Assembly (NCBI RefSeq): GCF_000190595.1
Contig: NC_015167.1
Span: 2,712,501-2,776,500 of the forward strand
Length of the DNA stretch: 64,000 bases
Direction of reading: 5' to 3'
DNA from: Cellulophaga lytica DSM 7489
GTDB lineage: Bacteria; Bacteroidota; Bacteroidia; Flavobacteriales; Flavobacteriaceae
Below are positions 8,175-16,931 of the stretch, piece after piece. The notes beneath the pieces were generated by a model that did no database searches, was not told the origin of the DNA, and worked only from the letters and a program-made list of their open reading frames with translations. The translations under genes and the position numbers were made by a program. Position 1 is the stretch's first letter. Each line of letters starts with the position of its first letter.

Positions 8175-10727
8175 TTAAGCTTCAGATGCTTTTCCTTCTT
8201 TCTTAATTTTTATGGTAAGTTCGTTTTTTTCATCATTTAAATCCATAAAAATACTGTCACCTTCTTCTAGCTTAGAGTTTACTATTTCTTCAGCTAAAGC
8301 ATCTTCAATATACTTTTGAATTGCTCTTTTTAAAGGTCTTGCTCCATATTGCTTATCAAATCCTTTGTCTGCAATATAGTCTTTAGCTTTTTCTGATAAT
8401 GTTAAGTTGTAACCTATATCTTTAATTCTTGCATAAAGTTTGCTTAACTCAATGTCAATAATTTTATGGATATCTGCTCTTTCTAATGGGTTAAATACTA
8501 TTACGTCATCAATTCTGTTTAAAAACTCAGGAGCAAATGCTTTTTTAAGTGCATTTTCAATAACACTTTTCTGGTGTTCATCTGCTTGTGCTTTTTTTGC
8601 AGAAGTTCCAAAACCAACACCTTGTCCAAAATCTTTTAATTGACGTGCACCAATATTAGATGTCATTATAATAATAGTGTTTCTAAAGTCTATTTTACGA
8701 CCTAAACTATCTGTTAAAAAGCCATCATCTAATACCTGAAGCATCATATTAAACACATCTGGATGTGCTTTTTCTACCTCGTCTAATAAAACAACAGAAT
8801 AAGGTTTTCTGCGTACTTTTTCAGTTAATTGTCCGCCTTCTTCATAACCAACGTATCCTGGAGGCGCACCAACTAATCTAGAGATTGCAAATTTCTCCAT
8901 ATACTCACTCATATCAATACGTATAAGTGCATCTTCAGAGTCAAATAATTCTTTAGCAAGTACTTTTGCTAATTGTGTTTTACCAACACCGGTTTGGCCT
9001 AAAAATATAAACGACCCAATTGGCTTGTTAGGATCTTTAAGTCCGGCTCTGTTACGTTGTATGGCTTTAGATACCTTTGCAACAGCATCATCTTGACCAA
9101 TTACGTTGCCTTTAATTAAGCTTGGTAATTCTGCTAATTTATTAATTTCAGTTTGCGCAATTCTGTTTACAGGAATACCACTCATCATTGAAACTACATC
9201 TGCTACATTTTCTTCTGTAACTGTTTCTCTATGTAATTTGCTTTCTTCTTCCCATTTTTCTTGAGCAAGAGCTAAATCTTTTTCAATTCTTTTTTCATCA
9301 TCTCTAAGCTTAGCAGCCTCTTCATAACGTTGTTTTTTAACAACGGTATTTTTTAGTTCTCTAACATCTTCTAGTTGTTTTTCTAACTCTAAAATTTGTT
9401 TAGGTACATCCATATTAACTATGTGTACTCTAGAGCCAGCTTCATCTAGCGCGTCAATAGCCTTGTCTGGTAAAAAACGATCTGTCATATAACGGTTCGT
9501 TAATTTTACACAAGCAACTAAAGCTTCATCTGTATAATTTACATTGTGGTGTTCCTCATACTTGCCCTTAATGTTTTGCAAAATTTCTATTGTTTCGTCT
9601 ACAGAAGTAGGCTCTACAATTACTTTTTGAAAACGACGTTCTAAAGCACCATCTTTTTCTATATACTGTCTGTATTCATCTAATGTTGTGGCGCCAATAC
9701 ATTGTATTTCTCCACGGGCTAATGCAGGTTTAAACATATTAGAAGCATCTAAGCTTCCTGTAGCACCACCAGCACCAACAATAGTATGTATTTCGTCAAT
9801 AAAAAGAATAATATCATCATTCTTTTCTAGCTCATTCATAACAGCTTTCATACGTTCTTCAAACTGTCCACGATATTTTGTGCCAGCAACTAAAGAGGCT
9901 AAATCTAGTGTAACAACGCGTTTGTTGTATAAAATTCTAGAAACCTTTTTGTTAATGATACGTAATGCTAAACCTTCTGCAATGGCGCTTTTACCCACAC
10001 CAGGTTCACCAATTAAAAGTGGGTTATTTTTTTTACGACGAGATAATATTTGAGATACACGCTCTATTTCTTTTTCTCTACCAACAACAGGGTCTAATTT
10101 GTTTTCCTCTGCCATTTTGGTTAAGTCTCTACCAAAATTGTCTAAAACTGGTGTTTTAGATTTTTTGTTAGATTTTGGTCCAGCTGTAGCACCTCCACCA
10201 AAGTTTTCTTTTTCATCATTATCACTATCTGCATCACCAGGGAAAGACTCTGCTCTTGGAGAATCTATATAGTCTTCATCTTTAGTAATAATGGTTTTAA
10301 ATTCACTTTTTACATTATCGTAATCTACTTTTAGTTTGTGTAAAAGCTTAGTAGTAGGGTCGTTTTCGTTTCTCAAAATACATAGTAATAAATGCGCTGT
10401 ATTAATAGAAGAGCTTTGAAAAAGTTTAGCTTCTAAAAATGTTGTTTTTAATGCGCGTTCTGCTTGCCTTGTTAAGTGCAAGTTTTTTTTATCTTTTTGC
10501 AAATTGTCAGAGCTAGGATTTGCTGGGCTAAGTATTTCCACCTTGCGTCGCAAATGATCTAAATCTACCTCTAATGCATCTAATATATTAATTGCTTTTC
10601 CGTTTCCGTCTCGTAATAAGCCAAGCATTAAGTGCTCGGTACCAATAAAATCGTGTCCAAGTCTTAATGCCTCCTCCTTGCTGTACGCAATTACATCTTT
10701 TACTCTAGGTGAAAAATTGTCATCCAT
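8175..10727 (-). CDS. clpC: ATP-dependent Clp protease ATP-binding subunit ClpC
   Basis: Class I Hsp100 unfoldase of 850 aa that feeds substrates to ClpP. Two N-terminal Clp_N repeats (about 1-145) begin with FSPRVKDVIAYSKEEALRLGHDFIGTEHLML. An acidic/Gly linker and the first AAA+ module follow, with Walker A GEPGVGKSA near residue 240 and Walker B IILFIDEIH. A central UVR-type coiled coil (around 430-480, KKQRYEEAAKLRDDEKRIEKDL) marks ClpC rather than ClpA or ClpB. The second AAA+ module has Walker A GQTGVGKTQ near residue 580 and a C-terminal D2-small domain. The VGF/IGF-type ClpP loop is represented by GVGFGTSAKKA. It is divergent from gyrA with a 257-bp gap, in which I found no exact TAnnTTTG box on either strand. 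Confidence 0.96.
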   Translation of the reverse strand: MDDNFSPRVKDVIAYSKEEALRLGHDFIGTEHLMLGLLRDGNGKAINILDALEVDLDHLRRKVEILSPANPSSDNLQKDKKNLHLTRQAERALKTTFLEAKLFQSSSINTAHLLLCILRNENDPTTKLLHKLKVDYDNVKSEFKTIITKDEDYIDSPRAESFPGDADSDNDEKENFGGGATAGPKSNKKSKTPVLDNFGRDLTKMAEENKLDPVVGREKEIERVSQILSRRKKNNPLLIGEPGVGKSAIAEGLALRIINKKVSRILYNKRVVTLDLASLVAGTKYRGQFEERMKAVMNELEKNDDIILFIDEIHTIVGAGGATGSLDASNMFKPALARGEIQCIGATTLDEYRQYIEKDGALERRFQKVIVEPTSVDETIEILQNIKGKYEEHHNVNYTDEALVACVKLTNRYMTDRFLPDKAIDALDEAGSRVHIVNMDVPKQILELEKQLEDVRELKNTVVKKQRYEEAAKLRDDEKRIEKDLALAQEKWEEESKLHRETVTEENVADVVSMMSGIPVNRIAQTEINKLAELPSLIKGNVIGQDDAVAKVSKAIQRNRAGLKDPNKPIGSFIFLGQTGVGKTQLAKVLAKELFDSEDALIRIDMSEYMEKFAISRLVGAPPGYVGYEEGGQLTEKVRRKPYSVVLLDEVEKAHPDVFNMMLQVLDDGFLTDSLGRKIDFRNTIIIMTSNIGARQLKDFGQGVGFGTSAKKAQADEHQKSVIENALKKAFAPEFLNRIDDVIVFNPLERADIHKIIDIELSKLYARIKDIGYNLTLSEKAKDYIADKGFDKQYGARPLKRAIQKYIEDALAEEIVNSKLEEGDSIFMDLNDEKNELTIKIKKEGKASEA

Positions 10728-10984
10728 AAATTAATCCTTAATCAATTATAAAAGTAATAAATCTATTTTTATATAAGGCAAATACTGTTCCTATATTCGT
10801 TAAAGTTTGATTTTTTGTCGAAAAAAACAGCTTTGGCTGTCATAATTTAAATAATTATTAACCATTTGCCTATTAAAAAGTGTTAATAAATATTGTATTA
10901 AAGTAACTAAATATTGCTTTTCTCGTGATGATTTTATGTATATTGGCATCAATTTTTAATCAAATTAGTATATAAGATTTTAAT

Positions 10985-13540
10985 ATGGCAGAAGGGGAAA
11001 AAATTATTCCAATAAACATAGAAGACGAAATGAAATCTGCCTACATTGATTATTCAATGTCGGTTATTGTATCACGTGCCTTACCAGATGTAAGAGATGG
11101 TTTAAAGCCGGTACACAGAAGGGTTTTATACGGTATGCATGAGTTGGGTGTTCGTTCCAATAGCGCACATAAAAAATCTGCCCGTATTGTGGGTGAGGTT
11201 TTAGGTAAGTATCACCCTCACGGAGATACTTCTGTTTATGATTCTATGGTACGTATGGCTCAAGAGTGGAGTTTACGTTATATGCTTGTAGATGGCCAGG
11301 GTAACTTTGGTTCTATAGATGGTGATAGCCCTGCAGCAATGCGTTATACAGAAGCACGTATGCGTAAAATTGCCGATGACATGTTGGCAGATATAGAAAA
11401 AGACACTGTAGATCACCAATTAAACTTTGACGATTCTTTAAAAGAACCAACAGTTTTACCTGCAAGAATTCCTAACTTATTAGTAAACGGAGCCTCTGGT
11501 ATTGCAGTTGGTATGGCAACAAATATGCCACCACACAATTTATCTGAAGTTGTAGATGGTACTGTTGCATACATAGATAATAAAGATATAGAAATAGATG
11601 AGTTAATAACACATATAAAGGCTCCAGATTTTCCAACAGGAGGTATTATATATGGTTATGACGGCGTTAGAGAAGCTTTTAAAACAGGTAGAGGTAGAGT
11701 TGTAATGCGTGCAAAAGCTACTTTTGAAGAAGTTCAGGGTAGAGAATCTATTGTGGTTACAGAGATACCTTACCAGGTTAATAAGGCTGATATGATTAAG
11801 AAAACAGCCGATCTTATTAACGATAAAAAAATTGAAGGGATTTCTACTATTAGAGATGAGTCTGATAGAAATGGTATGCGTATTGTATACATTTTAAAAA
11901 GAGATGCTATACCTAATATTGTATTAAATACATTATTTAAATATACAGCACTACAAACTTCCTTTAGTGTAAACAATATTGCCTTAGTAAACGGAAGACC
12001 ACAGTTACTTAATGTTAAAGAAATGATTCACTATTTTGTGGAACACAGACATGAAGTAGTTGTACGTAGAACTAAGTTTGAACTTAAAAAGGCAGAAGAT
12101 AGAGCTCACATATTAGAGGGTTTAATTATTGCATCTGATAATATAGATGAAGTAATTGCCATAATTAGAGGTTCTTCTAACGCAGATGAAGCAAGAGAGA
12201 ACTTAATTAAAAGGTTTGAGCTGTCTGAAATACAAGCTAAAGCAATTGTAGAAATGCGTTTGCGCCAATTAACAGGTCTGGAACAAGACAAGTTAAGAGC
12301 AGAGTATGATGAGATTATAAAAACCATTGCAGACTTAAAAGATATTCTTGCTAATGAAGAACGCAGAATGCAAATTATTAAGGATGAACTTTTAGAAGTT
12401 AAAGAGAAATACGGAGACGAAAGAAGATCTGAAATTAATTTTGCAGGAGGTGATTTAAGTATTGAAGATATGATACCTGATGAGCAAGTGGTAATAACCA
12501 TATCTCATGCAGGATATATTAAACGTACTCCTTTATCTGAATACAAAACACAAAATAGAGGTGGAGTTGGGCAAAAAGCATCATCAACAAGAAATGAAGA
12601 CTTTTTAGAACACTTATTTGTAGGTACTAACCACCAATATATGTTGTTCTTTACACAAAAAGGTAAATGTTTCTGGATGCGTGTTTATGAAATACCAGAA
12701 GGTAGTAAAACATCTAAAGGTAGAGCAATACAAAATCTAATTAATATAGAGCAAGATGATAAAGTAATGGCATTTATATGTACTCAAGATCTTAAAGATG
12801 AAGAGTACGTTAACAGTCACTACGTTATTATGGCAACCAAAAAAGGTACTGTTAAAAAGACCTCTTTAGAGCAATACTCAAGACCTCGTTTAAATGGTAT
12901 TAATGCCATAGGTATAAAAGAAGGAGATGAGTTGCTAGAAGCTAAACTAACAACAGGTACTAGTCAAATATTTTTAGGATTAAAATCTGGTAAAGCCATT
13001 AGGTTTGAAGAAAGTAAAACAAGACCAATGGGTAGAAATGCCTCTGGTGTTAGAGGTATTACATTAGCAGATGATAATGATGAAGTTGTGGGTATGGTAT
13101 CTGTACACAACTTTGATGATGATATTTTAGTAGTTTCTGAAAAAGGATACGGTAAACGTTCTAGTTTAGAAGATTATAGAATTACTAATAGAGGCGGTAA
13201 AGGTGTTAAAACCATTAGCGTTACAGATAAAACAGGTGGTTTAGTAGCTATTAAAAATGTTACCGATTCTGATGATTTAATGATTATTAATAAATCTGGT
13301 ATTGCAATACGTATGGGTGTAGAAGATTTACGTGTAATGGGTAGAGCAACACAGGGTGTTAGGTTAATAAACATTAAAGGAAAAGATTCTATTGCAGCAG
13401 TTGCAAAAGTTATGAAAGACGAAGATGCTGTAGATGAAGAAGGTTTAGAGGGAGAAGCTCCTGATACTGCAGAAGGTGATGCTTCTACAGAAGATGGCAC
13501 GGCTCTTGATAATGATACAACGGAATCAACTGAAGAATAA
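10985..13540 (+). CDS. gyrA: DNA gyrase subunit A
   Basis: Type II topoisomerase subunit of 851 aa. The breakage-reunion domain has the catalytic Tyr at residue 121 ([10 protein letters not shown]). The quinolone-resistance region reads [15 protein letters not shown], with Thr82 and Asp86 at the positions of E. coli Ser83 and Asp87; this appears to be the wild-type state in flavobacteria such as F. psychrophilum. The C-terminal beta-pinwheel begins after residue 500 and carries a GyrA-box variant QNRGGVGQK and several GxRG-like blade motifs. The acidic tail (from about 815: [20 protein letters not shown]) is typical of the group. A TPR protein follows after 33 bp, probably in the same transcript. 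Confidence 0.97.
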   Translation: MAEGEKIIPINIEDEMKSAYIDYSMSVIVSRALPDVRDGLKPVHRRVLYGMHELGVRSNSAHKKSARIVGEVLGKYHPHGDTSVYDSMVRMAQEWSLRYMLVDGQGNFGSIDGDSPAAMRYTEARMRKIADDMLADIEKDTVDHQLNFDDSLKEPTVLPARIPNLLVNGASGIAVGMATNMPPHNLSEVVDGTVAYIDNKDIEIDELITHIKAPDFPTGGIIYGYDGVREAFKTGRGRVVMRAKATFEEVQGRESIVVTEIPYQVNKADMIKKTADLINDKKIEGISTIRDESDRNGMRIVYILKRDAIPNIVLNTLFKYTALQTSFSVNNIALVNGRPQLLNVKEMIHYFVEHRHEVVVRRTKFELKKAEDRAHILEGLIIASDNIDEVIAIIRGSSNADEARENLIKRFELSEIQAKAIVEMRLRQLTGLEQDKLRAEYDEIIKTIADLKDILANEERRMQIIKDELLEVKEKYGDERRSEINFAGGDLSIEDMIPDEQVVITISHAGYIKRTPLSEYKTQNRGGVGQKASSTRNEDFLEHLFVGTNHQYMLFFTQKGKCFWMRVYEIPEGSKTSKGRAIQNLINIEQDDKVMAFICTQDLKDEEYVNSHYVIMATKKGTVKKTSLEQYSRPRLNGINAIGIKEGDELLEAKLTTGTSQIFLGLKSGKAIRFEESKTRPMGRNASGVRGITLADDNDEVVGMVSVHNFDDDILVVSEKGYGKRSSLEDYRITNRGGKGVKTISVTDKTGGLVAIKNVTDSDDLMIINKSGIAIRMGVEDLRVMGRATQGVRLINIKGKDSIAAVAKVMKDEDAVDEEGLEGEAPDTAEGDASTEDGTALDNDTTESTEE

Positions 13541-13573
13541 ATTTTTTACACTAATTATTTAATAGAAATTGAA

Positions 13574-14839
13574 ATGAAAACTAAATTTTTAATATTAACA
13601 GCAGCAATGTCTTTTTCTGCAATGTCTTTTGCTCAAAAGAACGAAGTTAAAGCTGCTGATAAAGCATTAAAATCTGATAATGCAGCAGAAGCTAAAGCTG
13701 CTTTAGAAAAAGCAGAACCGTTATTAGGATCTGCAGACGCAAAAACAAAAGCGTTATACTACCTAGTTAAAGGTAAAACATACTCTAAATTAGCTAAATC
13801 TGGAGAAGAAGGTGCTTTTAAAAAATCTATAGCAGCTTTTAAAGATTTAATTGCTTACGAAGAAGAAGTAGGTAAAAAGAAATACACAGTAGAAGCTAAA
13901 CAAGCAATGACTGGTATGACAGGAGATATTGTTAATGCAGCAATTAAAGATAACAACGAAAAAAAGTTTGATGCTGGTGCAGACAAATTATACCTAGCTT
14001 ATAACTTAAGTAAAAAAGATACTGTTTACTTATTTTACGCCGCAAACAGTGCTGTAAATGCGCAGAATATGGAAAAAGCTCTTAAATATTACAATGAGCT
14101 AAAAGACATAAACTATGACGGTAGTGAAGTTAAGTACTCTGCAGTAAATATTGCAACAGGAGAAAGAGAAGAAATGGCTAAATCTCAAAGAGATTTAATG
14201 GTTAAGTCTAAGCAATACAAAGATCCTAAAGAGGAAAAGTCTCCATCTAGAAAAGCAGAGATAGTTAAAAATATTGCACTTATTTACACTCAATTAGGAG
14301 AAGATGAAAAAGCATTAGAAGCTTATAAAGATGCAAGAGCTAATAATCCTAGTGATGTAAACTTAATTTTAAACGAAGCTAACCTACAATATAAATTAGG
14401 TAACAAAGACAAGTTTAAAGAGTTAATGGCAGAAGCTACAAGAGTAGATCCTAACAATCCAGATTTATTTTACAACATTGGTGTAATAAATATGGAGCAA
14501 GAAAACATAGAGGAGGCAAGAGCTGCTTATGAAAAAGCAATTGAGCTTAACCCAGGTTATGTTAACGCACAATTAAACTTATCTACTACCTATGTTAACG
14601 AAGGTAACGGATTAATTGATGCTATGAATGCATTAGGTAGTTCTAGAGCAGATATAGCTAAGTATGATGAGTTAAAAGCTAAAAAAGATGGTTTGTTTAG
14701 AGAAGGAGCACAAATTTTAGAAGATGCTTTAAAACAAACTCCAGGTAACCAAGCGTTGTTATCACAGTTAAAAAACATTTACGGTGCATTAGGTGATACT
14801 GAAAACTTTATGCGTCTTAAAAAGTTATTAGGAGAATAA
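13574..14839 (+). CDS. Secreted/periplasmic TPR repeat protein
   Basis: Protein of 421 aa with a signal peptide (MKTKFLILTAAMSFSAMSFAQ, cleavage after the first 20 or so residues). The body is Ala/Lys-rich and helical. Tetratricopeptide repeats are clear in the second half, for example IALIYTQLGEDEKALEAYKDARANNPSDVN and LFYNIGVINMEQENIEEARAAYEKAIELNPGY. It probably mediates protein-protein contacts in the periplasm; no partner can be named. It sits 33 bp after gyrA and ends before a bidirectional terminator, so co-expression with gyrA is likely. No catalytic motif is seen. Confidence 0.88.
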   Translation: MKTKFLILTAAMSFSAMSFAQKNEVKAADKALKSDNAAEAKAALEKAEPLLGSADAKTKALYYLVKGKTYSKLAKSGEEGAFKKSIAAFKDLIAYEEEVGKKKYTVEAKQAMTGMTGDIVNAAIKDNNEKKFDAGADKLYLAYNLSKKDTVYLFYAANSAVNAQNMEKALKYYNELKDINYDGSEVKYSAVNIATGEREEMAKSQRDLMVKSKQYKDPKEEKSPSRKAEIVKNIALIYTQLGEDEKALEAYKDARANNPSDVNLILNEANLQYKLGNKDKFKELMAEATRVDPNNPDLFYNIGVINMEQENIEEARAAYEKAIELNPGYVNAQLNLSTTYVNEGNGLIDAMNALGSSRADIAKYDELKAKKDGLFREGAQILEDALKQTPGNQALLSQLKNIYGALGDTENFMRLKKLLGE

Positions 14840-14863
14840 TCTTTTTAATAACACAACATAAAT

Positions 14864-14894
14864 AAAAAAGCCTTCAGAAATGAAGGCTTTTTTT
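14864..14894. terminator. Bidirectional intrinsic terminator
   Basis: AAAAAAGCCTTCA-gaaa-TGAAGGCTTTTTTT gives a stem with A/T tails on both sides. It separates the TPR gene from the convergent NlpC/P60-like gene. Confidence 0.9.
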
Positions 14895-14920
14895 ATGCAT
14901 TAAAGTAAACTAACTTTAGT

Positions 14921-15673
14921 TTAAATTATTTTTTTAATAACACGTAATTGGTGCGTATATTTTTTTAGTTCGGCATTAAAAATTCCTGTGTGGTCTATAC
15001 GATCTATACGTACTTTACCGTGGCAGTGAATAATGTAGTTGTCTTGCATAATAATACCTACATGATCTATAATACCTTCTTTATTGTCAAAAAAGGCTAA
15101 GTCACCAGGTTCACTTTCTTCAATAAAACTTAAAGGTTCTCCTTGTGTAGATTGTTCTTGCGCTGTACGCAATAACTTGTATCCATTTATTTTATAAACC
15201 ATTTGTGTTAAGCCAGAACTATCTGTGCCAAAAGGAGTTTTTCCTCCGGCTAAATAAGGACTATTTAAATACAATAATGCGGTATTTACAAGTTTACTTT
15301 TACTTTGTATGCCTTGTATATAATTACCCTCAAAAGAATGATTTAATATAGGTATGCCATTTAAAACAGAACCTACAATAACTGGCATTAAATCGTTTTC
15401 TGATGAAGATATAAATGCAACTAAGTCAGAGCTTAGTGCTATATCTGTAGTAGCGTCTAGGGCATCATAATCATCTTCATCAATAAAGCTAAATTGATTG
15501 TTACTAACCCAAGCCTCTACACCATCAAAAGCAATTCTTATTCTACTCCAAAATTTACGATGCTCCAGAACCTTAAAATGGTCGCCATATAAAAGCTGAG
15601 CAACCATTTCTGAATTTTCTTCTGGAGTAAACCTTACAGGAACTATACTAAGATTACAAATACCGTATTGCAT
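14921..15673 (-). CDS. NlpC/P60-like protein with Ser in place of the catalytic Cys
   Basis: A 250-aa protein. The N-terminal half has bacterial SH3-like segments (ICNLSIVPVRFTPEENSEMVAQLLYG, FWSRIRIAFDGVEAWV) and the C-terminal half is an NlpC/P60 (C40) fold. In active members the motif around the nucleophile is G-x-D-C-S-G. Here it reads GTDSSGLTQM, with Ser152 (codon AGT on the minus strand, plus 15218-15220) at the Cys position. The usual YLWGGKTP is YLAGGKTP. The His of IDHVGII (about H204) and the third polar residue (H216) are kept. Family members cleave peptidoglycan stem peptides, but this one may be inactive or act as a binding protein. No signal peptide is evident. It lies 23 bp after the thiolase gene. 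Confidence 0.85.
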   Translation of the reverse strand: MQYGICNLSIVPVRFTPEENSEMVAQLLYGDHFKVLEHRKFWSRIRIAFDGVEAWVSNNQFSFIDEDDYDALDATTDIALSSDLVAFISSSENDLMPVIVGSVLNGIPILNHSFEGNYIQGIQSKSKLVNTALLYLNSPYLAGGKTPFGTDSSGLTQMVYKINGYKLLRTAQEQSTQGEPLSFIEESEPGDLAFFDNKEGIIDHVGIIMQDNYIIHCHGKVRIDRIDHTGIFNAELKKYTHQLRVIKKII

Positions 15674-15696
15674 ACAAATTGTTCTATTCCGCTATA

Positions 15697-16872
15697 TTAC
15701 GCTTTTTCTAAAACAATTGCAGAGGCACCACCACCACCATTACAAATAGCAGCTGCTCCAATTTTTCCGTTATTTTGTTCTAAAACACTAAGTAAAGTAA
15801 TTACAATTCTAGCTCCAGAGCATCCTAACGGATGTCCTAAAGATACAGCCCCACCATTAACATTTACGTTGGAGTCATTTAAACCTAATATTTTCATATT
15901 GGCTAGGCCAACAACAGAAAATGCTTCGTTAAATTCAAAATAATCTACGTCTCCTATTTCTATACCTGCTTTTCCTAAAGCTTTTGGTAACGCTTTAGAT
16001 GGTGCTGTTGTAAACCATTCTGGTTCGTGTGCAGCATCTGCATAACTTTTTATTTTAGCTAAAGGTGTTAGGTTTAATTCTTTTGCTTTATCTGCACTCA
16101 TAAGTACAAGAGCAGCAGCACCATCATTTATGGTAGATGCGTTAGCAGCAGTTACAGTACCTTCTTTTGTAAAAGCAGGTCTTAATGCTGGTATTTTTTC
16201 TAGTTTAACGTTTTTAAATTCTTCATCTTCAGAAACTACAACTGGCTCACCTCTTCTTTGTGGTACTTCTACAGGTACAACTTCATTATTAAATTTCCCT
16301 TGTTCCCAAGCAGCTGCAGATCTTTTGTAAGACTGTATTGCAAAATTGTCTTGGTCTTCTCTACTAAATTCATATTCTGTAGCACATGCATCTGCACAAA
16401 CGCCCATAGCGTTTTGGTCATAAGCATCTACTAAACCATCTTTTTGTAAACCATCTACTAATGATGTTGGTCCAAATTTTTGTCCGTTTCTTAAATGTAC
16501 GTAGTGTGGCACCATACTCATATTTTCCATACCACCCGCAACAACAATATCATTATCACCTAAAGCAATAGATTGCGCAGCTTGCATTATAGTTTTCATT
16601 CCAGAAGCACAAACTTTGTTTACTGTTGTGCAAGGAACTGTGTTTGGTATACCAGCGTATATAGCCGCTTGCCTTGCAGGAGCTTGCCCTACACCAGCTT
16701 GTACTACATTACCCATTAATACTTCTTGAACCTGAGATGGCTCTAGTTTTATTTTATCTAATGCGCCTTTTATAGCAATTGCACCTAATTTAGGGGCTGC
16801 AACACTAGATAATGATCCTAAAAAACTCCCTATTGGAGTTCTTGCCATAGAAACTATAACAACATCTTTCAT
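15697..16872 (-). CDS. Acetyl-CoA C-acetyltransferase (thiolase)
   Basis: Thiolase II family enzyme of 391 aa, standard length. It has the acyl-accepting Cys88 in TVNKVCASGMKT, the GGMENMS motif near residue 120, the NEAFSVV segment with the active-site His-containing C-terminal part, and the second Cys in GHPLGCSGARIV. It condenses two acetyl-CoA or thiolyses acetoacetyl-CoA, and so may serve beta-oxidation, branched-chain amino acid breakdown or mevalonate supply. The ATG at 16872 lies 22 nt from TAATTTTG (plus 16894-16901), a match to the Bacteroidota -7 box, although no -33 TTTG is found at the right distance. It is probably co-transcribed with the NlpC/P60-like gene. Confidence 0.94.
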   Translation of the reverse strand: MKDVVIVSMARTPIGSFLGSLSSVAAPKLGAIAIKGALDKIKLEPSQVQEVLMGNVVQAGVGQAPARQAAIYAGIPNTVPCTTVNKVCASGMKTIMQAAQSIALGDNDIVVAGGMENMSMVPHYVHLRNGQKFGPTSLVDGLQKDGLVDAYDQNAMGVCADACATEYEFSREDQDNFAIQSYKRSAAAWEQGKFNNEVVPVEVPQRRGEPVVVSEDEEFKNVKLEKIPALRPAFTKEGTVTAANASTINDGAAALVLMSADKAKELNLTPLAKIKSYADAAHEPEWFTTAPSKALPKALGKAGIEIGDVDYFEFNEAFSVVGLANMKILGLNDSNVNVNGGAVSLGHPLGCSGARIVITLLSVLEQNNGKIGAAAICNGGGGASAIVLEKA

Positions 16873-16931
16873 AAATTCTAAATTTTAGTGTTGCAAAATT
16901 AATAAATTAATGCACATAGAGTAGGGTTCTT

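Noticed and set aside
10728-10984. Structured element in the clpC-gyrA intergenic region (ACAGC-4 nt-GCTGT)
   Set aside because: Only a 5-bp stem without tail or neighbouring motif; expected by chance at this length.
11225-11250. Thr82 in GyrA as a quinolone-resistance change
   Set aside because: Thr at this place is, to my knowledge, the usual residue in flavobacterial GyrA, with Asp86 also intact, so it is not evidence of acquired resistance.
13174-13500. Minus-strand ORFs within gyrA and other long genes
   Set aside because: They lie wholly opposite genes with strong family motifs and have no recognisable domains.
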